A DNA stretch of 64,000 nucleotides from Zizania palustris (GCA_019279435.1 JAAALK010000079.1:110420664-110484663), one strand, 5' to 3'; shown: positions 11,074 to 22,004, counted from the stretch's first letter. Numbers and translations: made by a program. Notes: a model not told the origin generated them from the sequence alone.

Positions 11074-11568
11074 TGTTGGCGTAAAAGATTACGCTAATAG
11101 GTTTCTGTAGAAAAGAAACTAACAAACGAAGTGTTTGCGAAGAGAACTGTTCTAAGCCTCCGAAAGGATAACAACTTAGAATAGTTCAAATGTGTGTATT
11201 GAATAACTTGTATTCGGTCCCTATTACTGGGTAAAATGGGGGGTATCTATAGGCCCAAATATTAAGGAAAAGACCTATTTACCCCTCTATTACAACCGAC
11301 ATAGTGGAAACTATTCGGCTCCCTTAATAGGGCTAAAAAGATAAAAGACTAATCTAATGAGAAAGAAGATAAGTCTTCCATCTTAGCTGGCAGAAAAGAT
11401 CTTGAAAAGCCTTAGTTCGAAGATGTACTCCGAACCAATGCCTATCTTCGTACTTCGAGCTTGACTTCGGGTATCTTCGAAGATGAACGTCTGGGAACCT
11501 TCGAATCCACTATCTGCCTTTATGCTGTTTCGGCAATAACCCCGAAGATGAGATATTTTCCCCCAACA
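11074..11568 (-). repeat. 3' LTR of element B (495 bp)
   Basis: It runs from TGTTGGCG to CCCCAACA (inverted TGTTGG/CCAACA ends). It is the downstream LTR because the polypurine tract abuts its right end. Its TATA position reads CTATAGATAC on the minus strand, one base from the intact box in the other LTR. Confidence 0.95.
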
Positions 11569-11580
11569 GTAGCCCCTCGA
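11569..11580 (-). promoter_or_regulatory. Polypurine tract of element B
   Basis: On the minus strand CGAGGGGCTAC directly precedes the TGTTGGGG start of the LTR, the expected position for plus-strand priming. Confidence 0.7.
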
Positions 11581-11894
11581 ATACGCTTCTCTGTTTAACC
11601 TGTAATGTTAGGAGAGCAGTATACGGAAGGAAAAGATAACCAAACATAGGGGTTATTGGATTTTAATTCATCTCCGAAATGTATGAAGATATAAACTCCG
11701 AATCAATCTTAGGATAATTGCTTTTTGAACTATCTTAGAACCGACTCAGGAAGTTCGAAAGTCTTTTAGACTTAGAGAAAATAGCCGTTAGCTTTCTGTT
11801 TCTAACGAAAACTGTAGAACGCATTAATTTCGGAGAAAAGTAACGGCAGGAATGCGAAACGGCATGGACTAACGGTAAAAAAGTAAAATCTAGG

Positions 11895-11904
11895 CTATAA
11901 ATAG
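11895..11904 (+). promoter_or_regulatory. TATA box of the antisense gene in element B
   Basis: CTATAAATAG stands about 120 bases upstream of the ATG at 12023 and about 330 bases inside the 3' LTR boundary, facing opposite to element transcription. A start site about 30 bases downstream (near 11930, by analogy with plant promoters) would give a leader of roughly 90 bases. It is outside the LTR, so the antisense gene appears to have its own promoter. Confidence 0.55.
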
Positions 11905-12022
11905 AAGGCCTAGAACTTACCCGGTTACCTTTTCACCGCTTTCTCGCAATCAAACACCTTTTGAGCCCTTTGAGTTCTTGAGCCCTAGCCTCCATTTTCC
12001 CCAAAGCAACCCAGTGACTGCA

Positions 12023-15000
12023 ATGGTGAAGACCAAAGGTTCGGGGCCTTCAACTTTGGCTAGGCAGCAGGCCGCAGCTACAGCAGCGGCGGCGGCAATG
12101 GCGTCATTAGCTCCGACATCTGCAACGACATCCATGGCGACAAAAGGGGGAAACCCCCAAAATGTCGATGATCAAGGTCTCTGCCCGCCATCAACAAAAT
12201 ACTTGGATCAATCTTTCCAATTGGGGCCTTCTACCTACAAGAGAGAGTCATTGGCAATCGCAGTAGAAGGGAAAATTAGTACCGGAGTCATGATCCAGAA
12301 GCCAGGCAAAGAAATGATTCCGTCGCAAAGACCCGGAGAAGTAGTTGTTTTCGAAGCCTTCTTCGAAGCCGGCTTGGGCCTTCCAGCAGTAGACTTCCTG
12401 GTGGAGGTACTTGATCTATTTCACGTTACCCTTCCTCAGCTCTCTCCGAATGCAGTAGCTCGTTTGGCTATCTTTGAATGGGCGCTAAGAGCCGAAGGTT
12501 GTGAGGGGAGGGCAGAGATCTTCGCTGCACTACATAGAGCAACATGCCAACCAAAGACCTTCGTAGGTCCCGGAGGTGAAAAAGTAGTAGTAGCCTTCGG
12601 TAGTATCAACTTTAGGCTTCGAGATGAGTATGCCCTTCAGTTGCCTGCTAAGGCCATCAATGCAAGATGGTATACTGATTGGGTTCTGAGATGGTTCTAT
12701 GCCGAAGTTGGGGCAAGCAGTCCTCTGGCCGGACCCCTTAAAGAAATCCAATTCCGGAAGGAAGCCTTAGTGCAGCCCAACGAAGGTCAGCTCGAAGCCC
12801 GCTTCAACCTGCTTCAAAAGATTAGCCGAAGGTTAAGCATGCGAGACTTAGCCGAAGAATTCCTCGGTCTGCAAATTTCTCCGCTGATGGCCAACTGGCC
12901 TATCATCTTCGAAGAGGATTCGGAAGGCGGTCTTCGAAAAATTGCTTCAACTTCGAGCCCTGCAGGTAACTTCGAAGACAATATGTATTATGCATATTCA
13001 TTCGAAGAAAAATTAACTTGATTTATTTTTCTTTTTTAGCTTCTTCAGCCCATGTTACTTCGGAACAAATCATAAGGGCTTCGCAGAAGATTTTGGGCGC
13101 TCCAACTCCGACCGAAAAAGAATGGAGAGTCAAATTAGTCGGAAGTTGGGAGAGATTTAACAGAGTATGGGGAATGTTGGGAATCACTCCGCCCCCTCTG
13201 ATGGATTGGGTGCCTTCGGAGAAAGGACCCAAGAAAAGGAAAGCCGAAGCTGGGGCTTCGAGCTCCGCAAAGACTCCGGTGAAGAAGGTGGCTCGGAAGC
13301 CCAGAAAACCTGCATCTCCGAGCCCAAGAACCTCAACCTCCGGTTCTAAAGAAGATGAAGGTAAACTATTAGTGAGGTTGATTGATGAAGATGCAGCTCA
13401 AAAAGATATTCACATTGAAGATACTGCAGGTATGACGGAGTCTCAGGCTAACATTGAAGAAGTGAGAACTCCAGATGCTCAAGAGGAAGAGCAAATCGAA
13501 GCCCCTACGACTGAAGGTGAAGTCGAAGTTACTGCGACTTCGGCCTTAGATAAAGGAAAAAATGTTCAGAGAGATACTCCGGCAGTTGAAGTTTTGACTC
13601 TGGATTCAGACGAAGACCTCACCTTCGATCCTCCGAGCAGTCCGATGCTCGCTCACCACCAAAATGTCGAAGGTAAACTTCGCATAATTCTCTTGTTCTT
13701 TTCTGCAAAATTATACAATGTATAATACCTTTGCTTTTGCAGAGCCCTCTTCTGTAGAAGTACGCCGCGAAGATCCAATTCAAGGGCCTTCGACAACTTC
13801 GGAGCCGCACCCGGAAGTCGCTCAACAGGGGCCTGGAAGGGGTAAAAGACATATAGAACCTCTCCCTGCTCAAGGATCAACTTCGTCTGAATCAACAGAC
13901 GAGAGTCAATCTACTGAGGGGGGGCCATCTACTGAAGCTCCAAGGACCTCAGCAGAACGTTCCGGAGCTTCGCCAAGCAGGGATGACCAAGAAGCTTCGG
14001 CAATGCTCCCTCTTTTAACTCCTTTTTTGGAGCAAAGAACCGGGCTTCGGACTCTGCTCAAACCTTTAGGTCGAGTCAGTCGCGAAGTCGGGGAGACGGA
14101 GCTGGTAGCTATTTTAAGCAAGGCGAAGAGTTCGGAGCTAAACGTTGCCATGGAATGAGCAGCCTACCAGGTACGGAACACCTGCGAACCAATAACAAAT
14201 TATACATGAATAATTTCTTACTTCAGTTTTTTCTTTTCTTAGCAAGCGGTCTTGGCCCGCGCTGCAACTTTATCAGGCGAACATGAAATTGCTCAGCTTC
14301 GGGAAGAAAACGAAGCTCTTCAGCGCAACTTATCTTTCTCCGAAGCTAGAGTGGTTCAAATGAATAATATGATTTCGGCAGAACGCAGGGCCAGACAGGG
14401 TTTGGAGGCTGCAAATAAGGAGCTCGAAGCAGAAAAGATCGTGCTTCTAGCGGAAATCGAAAAGGTGCGGTTGGAGCATGCTAATGCGGGGTCTGAGCTT
14501 GTCAAGCTCCAAGAGGAAGCTAGCCAACTCCTAAATCAGAAGAATACTTTAACTACGGAGAATGCTAGGCTTTCCGGAGTTCTAGAAGAAATGACTTCGA
14601 GCAAGGATGCATTAATTGAAGAAAAGCTTAAGTCCAAGAAGGTAGCTACGGAGGTCATAGAACAGATGCTAGGTGTTATGGAGTACTTTGGTACTACTGG
14701 ATCACTTCCTTCAGATGACAACGTCACTCTGCTGCGCCGGTTAAAAAGGATCCAAGGAGCAGCGAAGCAAATGAAGACGGCGAGCATTCGTTACGGAGAA
14801 CTCTCCGGACAAGTGTCTGCCATCGGACTACTTCGTTACTACGAGGATTTGGGCCGAACAATCACTCCGAGCGCAGAGGGCCCTATTACCTTCGACGACG
14901 AGCGGCTTCTAACTCCTTCCGAAGGCGTGACCGCTGCTTGGTAGGCCTTCCAAGCTTCATGGAGAGACGAAGGTCGCACTGCGATCAAGGCTTGGATCGA

Positions 15001-15634
15001 TGAAGGTCAATGCCAGAAGCAAGTTCGGAACCAAGCTTCAAGCAGTCAGCCTCCTCCGAACCCGCAGGTTTAGGAATAATTTAGGATTTTTGACTATGTA
15101 AAGCTTCATGCTTATGAACATTTATCAATGAAAATTTGTTTATCATATTTTTAGGCTTTGTCTCATACGGAAGATATCGAAGTGTTAGATATTAACGACG
15201 AACTTCGCTCATTATGGAACACCTTCGAACTTCTAAAGACTTACAAGCGTCCTCGATTTTTTATTCCTCGAGATAGCTCTGGTGTAATTGCGCCCGAAGT
15301 AATCAAAGATATACTGTCTTATATTAAAGAGGAAGAAAAGGAGGTTAGCTTGAACACTTCATCTTCTGAAGACGCTACTTGGTCTGAAAACGAAGATGAA
15401 GTTCAAAATAAAAGATCTGAAGATCTTAGAAGCTGGGAAAGAAGCCCCGAACGGCTTCGAACTTGGGCCGAGCTTCAACAAGAACAGAAGGATTTTAGAG
15501 CTTCGAAGGGGAGCAAGAGAGTTAAACGCAAAGTTATTAGAACTCCCAGCGCTGGAACTAGTCGTTCCACCCCTAGCTCTAGAGACCGAAGAGGTCTTCG
15601 ATTCCTTCTTGGTATAGATACCGATTTTTCATAA
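12023..15634 (+). CDS. Five-exon antisense gene of element B (Transposase_28-like, coiled coil), two in-frame stops
   Basis: Exons 12023-12965, 13040-13672, 13743-14170, 14243-15067 and 15155-15634 join into one frame of 1102 codons; each of four GT...AG introns restores the frame. The start is the ATG giving MVKTKGSGPSTLARQQ. Exon 1 has an Ala-rich leader and, at about residues 95-190, a region like the Transposase_28 family (LPQLSPNAVARLAIFEWALR). Exon 2 has a basic nuclear-signal-like stretch at about 375-405 (KGPKKRKAE, KKVARKPRK). Exon 3 is Ser/Glu-rich. Exon 4 is a long coiled coil. Exon 5 ends with TWAELQQEQKDFRAS and RGLRFLLGIDTDFS, shared with element A. TGA at codon 664 and TAG at codon 902 interrupt this copy. 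It runs opposite to gag-pol. Extra antisense ORFs are known in Tat elements such as maize Grande; function is unknown. Splicing is inferred from sequence only. Confidence 0.7.
12966..13039 (+). other. Intron 1 of the antisense gene (74 bp)
   Basis: Donor CAG|GTAAC and acceptor CTTTTTTAG with a T-rich tract. Without splicing the frame meets TGA at 13019-13021. With it the frame passes from TSSPA into ASSAHVTSEQ. Confidence 0.75.
13673..13742 (+). other. Intron 2 of the antisense gene (70 bp)
   Basis: Donor AAG|GTAAAC and acceptor TTTGCTTTTGCAG, T-rich. Unspliced reading hits a stop near 13723. Splicing joins a phase-1 Gly/Glu junction in frame to EPSSVEVRR. The matching intron of element A received element C. 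Confidence 0.75.
14171..14242 (+). other. Intron 3 of the antisense gene (72 bp)
   Basis: Donor CAG|GTACGG and acceptor TTTTCTTTTCTTAG, phase 0, joining AAYQ to QAVLARAAT. Element A has the same intron position. Confidence 0.75.
15068..15154 (+). other. Intron 4 of the antisense gene (87 bp)
   Basis: Donor GCAG|GTTTAG and acceptor TATTTTTAG, phase 0, joining PPPNPQ-type sequence to ALSHTEDIEV. The donor is weaker than the others. Confidence 0.65.
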
Positions 15635-15959
15635 TGTAATCTGTAAAAACATTTGTTTGAATAATGAATACCGATTTAAAATTGTCTCCATATTTACTAG
15701 CCCCTCTTTGGGTATAAGCAACTTCGAACTTTATTCAAAGATGGTTATGCGCAAAGAAAAAAAACTTTGGAGCACAATTTTTTGGGGGTTCGGAGCCCCT
15801 CTGTAATTTAAAGATCTTTTAAAATCTTATAAAATGTCTTCGACTATTTGCAGTCGGAAGAATGGCAATTTAGTACCTTTGTTTTATGAAAGAAATCACT
15901 TGAGATAACTTTCAAGATACTTTAGTATCTTAGATAATTTGTCACTTTGGACTATGTTA

Positions 15960-16400
15960 ACAGACATTCGAAGCTCATGGCTCAAATTCTGTTTTGCTTT
16001 AGCCACCTTCGGCTTATTTTTGCGATCTCTGTCGAACCAATGGTTCGGAGTTTGCAATGGTCTCTTTGGACTCTTTTTACGGATGTCTACCAGCCAATGG
16101 CTTGGACTCCGTATATTTTGGCCACCTTCGGCTCTTTTTACGGAAGTCTACCAGCCAATGGCTTGGACTTCGCAGATTTTGGCCACCTTCGGCTCTTTTT
16201 ACGGAAGTCTACCAGCCAATGGCTTGGACTCCGCAAGTTTTGGCCACCTTCGGCTCTTTTTACGGAAGTCTACCAGCCAATGGCTTGGACTCCGTATGAT
16301 GTGGTTTTGGGCTCTTTTACGGATGCCTACAAGCCGGTGGCTTGGGCTCCGGATTATGTCAGCCCCCACGTCGGAAGCTTCGAACCAATGGTTCGAAGTC
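15960..16400 (+). repeat. Tandem hairpin array of element B (61-bp units)
   Basis: About six units, the central three nearly identical (CGGAAGTCTACCAGCC start, GGCCACCTTCGGCTC end). Each holds an inverted repeat with a 3-base loop: GAACC-AAT-GGTTC at 16034-16046, AGCC-AAT-GGCT in the central units, AAGCC-GGT-GGCTT near 16331, and a perfect 9-bp stem at 16378-16398. It lies between the convergent antisense gene (ending 15634) and integrase (ending 16558). From 15635 to 15960 I see only AT-rich sequence. Tandem repeats in the 3' region are known for Tat-lineage elements. Confidence 0.85.
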
Positions 16401-16557
16401 CGAAAATACAACCCAGCTTCATGACACTTCCCTCTCGGTCGACCCCGCGGTTCTAGTGCGTCCACTCAGAAGCTGGAAGTCTATGAGGGGAAGGCACTAT
16501 CAGGATCATATGCTTTATTAATTTAGAAGATGATTACAAGCGAATTACAAGGAGCCC

Positions 16558-17283
16558 TTATGCGAAGTATCGCTTTAGGTGCTCCGCATGCCAAGTATGT
16601 GCTAACTCTTCACCTTCTAAATTAGCTAACTTAAAGGAGCCAGGGCACCCTGAACGAACAATTACATATGGACCTTCCCATTTATTCCCTAACTTCCCTA
16701 GTGCTATAATGGTTCGGAGAACAAGATGACCCGGTCTTAGTTCATTGAGCTTAACCTTCGGGTCAAACCAAGCCTTCGTTTGCTGATGATACTTTGATAA
16801 ATTTGCCACAGCTCGAAGTCTTGTTTCTTCTGTTAAATCTAGCGAAGCTTGTCTTTCTTCTTCAATGTCCGGTTCGGTGCTACGAAATGATCCTCCTTTG
16901 AGCTCCGTTGGAGTCATAGCTTCATCTCCGAATAGTAGTCTGAATGGAGTAAAACCTGTGAACCTTGTTTGCGTAGTCCGAATGGACCACAAAATCTTCG
17001 GAAGCTCTTCGGTCCACAGTCCCTTTGCTAATCCTACTATCCTTCGATTTAGCCCTGATAAAATATTTCCATTGGCTCGCTCTACAGCTCCATTAGACTG
17101 AGGATGCCTCACTGCAGCAAAACATAACTGAATGCCTAGATCTTCGCAAAACTTCCTGAAGGGTTCTGCGTCGAACTGTGTTCCATTATCAACTGTGAGG
17201 TATCTAGGCACTCCGAACCGGCAAATGATGTTCTTCCAGAAGAATTTCTGTACATTGTTCGAAGTGATAGCTGTTAAGGGTTA
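16558..17283 (-). pseudogene. Element B integrase, catalytic core end and C-terminal domain
   Basis: In the same frame as the upstream pol part but separated from it by a TAA at 17281-17283, where element A has a Glu codon (WVEA-stop-PLTAI). The open part (17211-16558) has the second catalytic Asp (TVDNGTQF), the catalytic Glu (NGAVERANG) and the C-terminal GHLVLRTI ... KWEGPYVIVR region, ending HAEHLKRYFA. All three DDE residues are present if the upstream part is counted (MDLIGPFP at about 17350). Integrase inserts the cDNA. The single nonsense codon disables this copy. Confidence 0.9.
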
Positions 17284-19032
17284 TGCTTCCACCCACTTAG
17301 AAAAATATTCAATAGCTACCACTGCGAACTTTAGATTTCCCTTGGCTACTGGAAAGGGGCCAATTAAATCCATACCCCATCTGGCCATGGGCCATACCGG
17401 AGCAATGACATGAAGAGCTGTTGGTGGGCGATGACTCCGTCGACCCATCCACTGGCATCCTTGACAAGTGCGGACTAAGCTCTCCGCATTAGCTGTTATT
17501 GTAGGCCAATAAAGCCCGTGGCGAAGTGTTTTTCCTGCCAAGGCTCTCGGGGCTAAATGGCTACCACAAAGGCCTTCGTGAATTTCTCGAAGAATTTCTT
17601 GACCTTCGGCTTGAGATATACATCGGAGTAGAGGGGAACATACTCCGGCCTTGTATAAAATACCGTTGATTATTTGATAATTTCTGGCTCTAAGCTTTAA
17701 TCTAGACAACTGTGGCTCTTCGGGCAAATTTGTTCCTCCGTGTAAAAGTTCCATGATTGAATTTTTCCAATCTGCACTAGGAATGCAAAGAATCTCTGCA
17801 GAGGGAATTTGTGGCACCGAAGGTATACTGAGCTCCTCATAGAAAGCTTCTTCTGGCACATCCACAGCTCCGTCTTTCGCTTTTGCTAAGATGTCCGCTT
17901 GCACATTTTCTGCTCTTGGTATACTCCGAATGGAAATACCCTTGAAGTGTGCTTCGATTTTACGGATTTCTTCTAAGTACTTTGCAAGCTGTGGATGCCG
18001 AACTTGGAAACTTTTATCTACGTGCCCTGCTACTATCTGAGAATCTGTCTTTATAATAATCCTTGTAGCCCCTAGAGCACGTGCTTTTCGGAGTCCCAAT
18101 AAAATCCCTTCATACTCCGCTATATTATTGGTAGACTTAAAGTTGAGTCTTGCGGAGTACATTGCTCTTTGCCCTGAAGGTGAAATCAACACTGCTACAA
18201 TGCCTGCTCCGGATGCTTGGAAAGCCCCATCGGAATAAACAGTACAAACTCCGTCACTTGACTTCTCCGGAACTAAATTTGCAGGTGGAGTCCATTCTAC
18301 TACAAAATCTGCTAGGACTTGCGATTTGATTGCTGTCCTTGCCAAGAAAGATATGCCGAAGGGTGCTAGCTCAACTGCCCACTTCCCAATCATTCCAGTG
18401 GAATCCTTACTTTGAAGCATATCTCCTAAAGGATACGAAGTTGGTACAATTACATTGTGTGCCAAAAAATAATGTCTTAATTTCCTTGAAGCCATTATCA
18501 GAGCATAAACAAACTTCTCAAGTTCGGAGTATCTTGTCTTTGCTCCTGATAACGCTTCGGATACAAAATAAACAGGATTTTGGACCAACTTCCCATTGAA
18601 ATCCACTTCTCTGACAAGGACTGCACTGACGGCAGAACTTGTAGCTGCAAGGTAAAGGAGTAGGGTTTCGTCCGCAGTAGGCACCGTGAGTGTAGCAAGA
18701 TTACTGAGATACTCTTTAATACCTTCGAAGCTTTTCTGACACTCCGGTGTCCATGCAAAATCTTCGGACCCTTTCAATGCTTTAAATATAGGCAAGCTTC
18801 TCTCCGCAGACCTTGATAAAAACCTGCTAAGTGCTGCTAGACGCCCAGTCAGCTTTTGCACTTGCTTTAAATTTTCCGGAGGAGCCATCTTTTGTAGCGC
18901 AGTTATTTGAGTATGGCTAGCTTCAATTCCCCTGCTTGAAACTAAATACCCTAACAGCTTTCTAGCCTTAGCTCCGAATATACATTTTTCGGGGTTAAGA
19001 CGGATCCCACATGCCCGAAGGCTATTGAATGT
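17281..19032 (-). pseudogene. Element B RT thumb, dual RNase H and integrase N-terminal part
   Basis: An open frame of 535 codons from about 18888 to 17281, continuing the RT frame after a TAA at 19033-19035. In order: LLGYLVSSRGIEASHTQ and the RT connection; a Gypsy RNase H region (LLLYLAATSSAVSAVLV, YFVSEALSGAKTRYSELEK); the archaeal-type RNase H (CTVYSDGAFQASGAG, NNIAEYEGILLGLRKA, IKTDSQIVAGHV); and the integrase zinc finger (HEGLCGSH ... CQGCQWM) with the first catalytic Asp (MDLIGPFPVAKG). The paired RNase H is a Tat-lineage mark. This stretch is intact internally. Confidence 0.9.
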
Positions 19033-20782
19033 TTATGCTAAGTCTAGGCTATGTTGGTGCTTTAAAGCACTCTTTATTACAATATCATCCATATAGGCCT
19101 CCACATTGCGACCTAATTGATGACATAGAGCCTTAGCAACTAACCTCGAAAAAGTAGCCCCGGCATTTCTTAAGCCGAAGGACATTCTTACATAACAGAA
19201 GACTCCCGAAGGAGTTACGAAGCTTGTCTTGATCTCATCTTCGCGCTTCAACCATATTTGATGATAACCAGAATACGCGTCAAGGAAGCAATAACTCCGA
19301 ACCTGCGGTGGAGTCAACCAATTGATCAATTCGGGGCATGGGGTAGGGGTCACGAGGGCATGCTTTATTCAAGGATGTGAAATCAATGCACATGCGCCAC
19401 TTCCCGGAAGACTTCTTTCTGACGAAGACTGGGTTGGCTAACCATTCTGTGTGAGCCACTTCTCTGATAATCCCAGCCTTCAACAATTTCTCAACTTCGT
19501 CCTTTGCTAGAGCAGCTCTTTCTGCAGACATTTTCCGGAGTCCTTGCCGGACAGGCCGGGCCTTCGGGTTTACAAGTAAACTATGTTCAATGATATCCCG
19601 ATCGACTCCGGTGATATCTTCGTCAGACCAAGCGAAGACATCCAAATTCTCTTCTACCACCTTTTCTAGGGAGGTTGCAACTTCTGGAGGTAAATCTTTA
19701 CCAAATTGAAATGTATACTCTTTACCATCTTTAACAATGACCTTCGCTGCAATCTCTCCTCCAGGACTTGGTCTAGGAAAGGACTTCTTCGAAGCTTCGG
19801 AGGAGGCTGAAAAAATTTCCTCATAATCTTGCACATTGTTTACTTGTCTTGGATCAAGAGGGGGACCATGACCATATTCCGCCCTCCGAGCGATGGCTTG
19901 ATCTCCGAAGACTGTAAGGACTCCTGCTTGTGTGGGCATCTTCATGCACAAATAATTGTGATGCGCCACAGCTCCGAACTGGTTTAGCATGCCTCTTCCG
20001 AAGATAACATTATAGGCATACGGGGCATCTACAACATCGAAGATTACTTCTTCAGTTCGAGCCAACAAACCTTCTCCGAAGGTGACTTCCAGGCCTATCT
20101 GGCCAAGTGCATCAAGCGGAGGTCCTGCGAAGCCTTGCAAAGGACGAGCTGCTGGAAGGAGATGCTTCCTGGAAATGCACAATTGATCAAAGGCTTGAAC
20201 AAAAATGATATCTGCCGAACTACCTCCGTCAATCAACACCCTTCGAACTTCAGTGCCCGCAATATCAGCAGTGATAACAAGTGGATCTGCATGCGGGAAC
20301 TTAATGCCAGCTGCATCCTCCGCAGAAAAGGATATCGGCACATGAGACCACTCCGGCATTGCAGCTGCAGACGACGAAGTCCCAATATGGCCTACTTCTC
20401 TGACGTAGTCTCTTCGCTGTCTCCTCGACATGCTTCCGAGGGTACCTCCTCCGGAGATGGGGAGGACTACTCTTTTCCCTCGGTCTTGGCCTTCCTCTAG
20501 CTTCGGAGGTGGCATAACATTGGCCACTGGAGGGTGTCTTGCAGCATCAAAGTTTTCTATCCGTGCCACAGCCTGAACCGGCTCGGGGCGCGTTGCAGCT
20601 AGAACTCGGTCGGTAGTACCTCGACCCGAAGTTCTCTCTAGGTACTCTCCCCTTAGGGTAAGTATAGCCTTGCAAGTATCAGTTGCATGGCTTCGATTTT
20701 CTCCATGGATGCAGCAGAAAAGGGTCTGGCCCATGCCAGCCATTTTCCCTGGCGGCCTCCAGCCGCTGGCCTTGTTCCCCAA
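19033..20782 (-). pseudogene. Element B gag end, aspartic protease and reverse transcriptase
   Basis: The frame 20782-19280 starts in the gag tail (CCIHGENRSHATDTC, a Cys/His cluster), then has the protease loop VLIDGGSSADIIF (about 20221-20235) and the RT start (VEKLLKAGIIREVAHTEWLA, WRMCIDFTSLNKACPRD). A one-base loss near 19295 moves the frame; RT continues at 19353-19033 with FLDAYSGYHQI, FGLRNAGATFSRL and the catalytic AYMDDIVIKS (about 19084-19095). A TAA then replaces a Glu codon (SLDLA-stop-TF; element D has Glu). Protease matures Gag-Pol and RT makes the cDNA. Catalytic residues are kept; one frameshift and one stop disable the product. Confidence 0.9.
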
Positions 20783-21945
20783 AAATTGTGGAGCTCTCTG
20801 TGTAAACTTCTGTGGGGTGCAATATTCATGACTTCAGAACGAGGGTGCTTTTGCCCTCTTCTCCGATCATGTTGAACTTCGAAGACTGATTCCTGCGGCT
20901 GTGCCAAAGTTTTCACTTCTACTTTAACTTCTTGCAATATGGACGAAGTAGCGGCAGTCCTTCGGAGCCAACCTTCTTCTAACCTCGCATACTCCTCGAA
21001 GTATGACATCAACTAAGAGACCGAGGAGATGCTTTTCTGATGAAGCTTATCCAGGAGGCCTTGATGAGCGACACCTTCCCGAGATGCATCAACTACCGAA
21101 GATGCAGACAACCCCCGGATTTGCGACTTCGTATGAGCGAAGCGCTTAAAATATTGCCTCAATGTTTCTCCGGGGAGCTGTTTCACTTGGAAGAGGCTTC
21201 CTGTTGACATGGGAGGCACGAAGGTGCCTTGAAAATTGCTTATGAACTTCTTCTTCAACTGCGACCATGAATTAATTGATCCTAGCTTCAAGGACCAGAA
21301 CCACCTTAATGCCACTCCTTGAAGAGCTAAGGGGAAGCACTTAGCCATGGTGTCTCGAACTCCTCCGCTAGCTTCAATTGCTAGGGCATAAGAACGAACG
21401 AACTCTCTGGGATCTTCATCTCCGGCATACTTACAGAGCTTCGAAGTTTTGAACTTTGGATCAAAGCGAACTTTCTGCAGCTCAGGATGCAGCGGAGATT
21501 CATTATCGAAGGAGGCGTTCTCCGGGGCTTCGGGATAATCGAGATCGTCGTCTTCGGGCACTTCTGGGATAGTTGGGATGGCTTGAGAGCGAAGCCTATT
21601 CGCAGCTTCCTGTCGCCACCTTGCTACCTCAGCTTGAAGGTTGGCCATTTGAGTGGCCATATCTCCAAGATTATCTTCATCTCCTCCGGAAGGATCTTCC
21701 AGGTCTTGAGAACTAGTAGGATCAGTTCGAATTGGGATGGAAGGTGGAGGAGGGACTCCGGGTGGTCGAAGTATGGAAGGGGTTGGCGGAGAAGCTTCAT
21801 ATGTTCGAGGGATAGAAGCCCCTTCCGGAGTTTGCGGAGGGAATGTAGAAGGGCCTCCGACTTCAACCGTGTCAAATGGTATCTCTCCGGAGATCCGAGA
21901 AGACCTCCGAACGGGATTGCGGGGTGCGCTCCGCTTAGGAGGCAT
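20653..21945 (-). CDS. Element B gag, with an internal in-frame TAG
   Basis: The ATG at 21945 (MPPKRSAPRNPVRRSSR) opens 310 codons to a TAG at about 21013-21015; the same frame continues for another 119 codons to 20653. The first part has a Pro-rich N-terminus and a retrotransposon gag core (PREFVRSYALAIEASGGVRD, LALQGVALRWFWSL, FKRFAHTKSQIRGL). The second has YFEEYARLEEGWLRR and a basic region. The protease frame overlaps it with a -1 offset. Gag forms the particle that packages the RNA. Element D has a TAG at the same codon, so the stop may be inherited from the common source, not a private mutation. Confidence 0.8.
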
Positions 21946-21983
21946 GATGTAAGAAGGTAGAGAACGAAGTTTTTCGGACTAGG

Positions 21984-22004
21984 TTCCCCACGGACGGCGC
22001 CAAC
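21984..22004 (-). promoter_or_regulatory. Primer binding site of element B
   Basis: Just inside the 5' LTR on the minus strand is TGGCGCCGTCCGTGGGGA, one base after the LTR end. TGGCGCCG is complementary to the 3' end of plant tRNA-Asp, but the rest departs from it, so I leave the primer tRNA open. Confidence 0.7.

Noticed and set aside
15960..16400. Regular 61-bp repeats resembling a CRISPR array
   Set aside because: Units are contiguous with no unique spacers, there are no cas genes, and the window is plant DNA.
20653..20800. A canonical -1 ribosomal frameshift site at the gag-protease overlap
   Set aside because: The T and G runs near the shift in B and the C and A runs in D do not form an X XXY YYZ heptamer in the gag frame.
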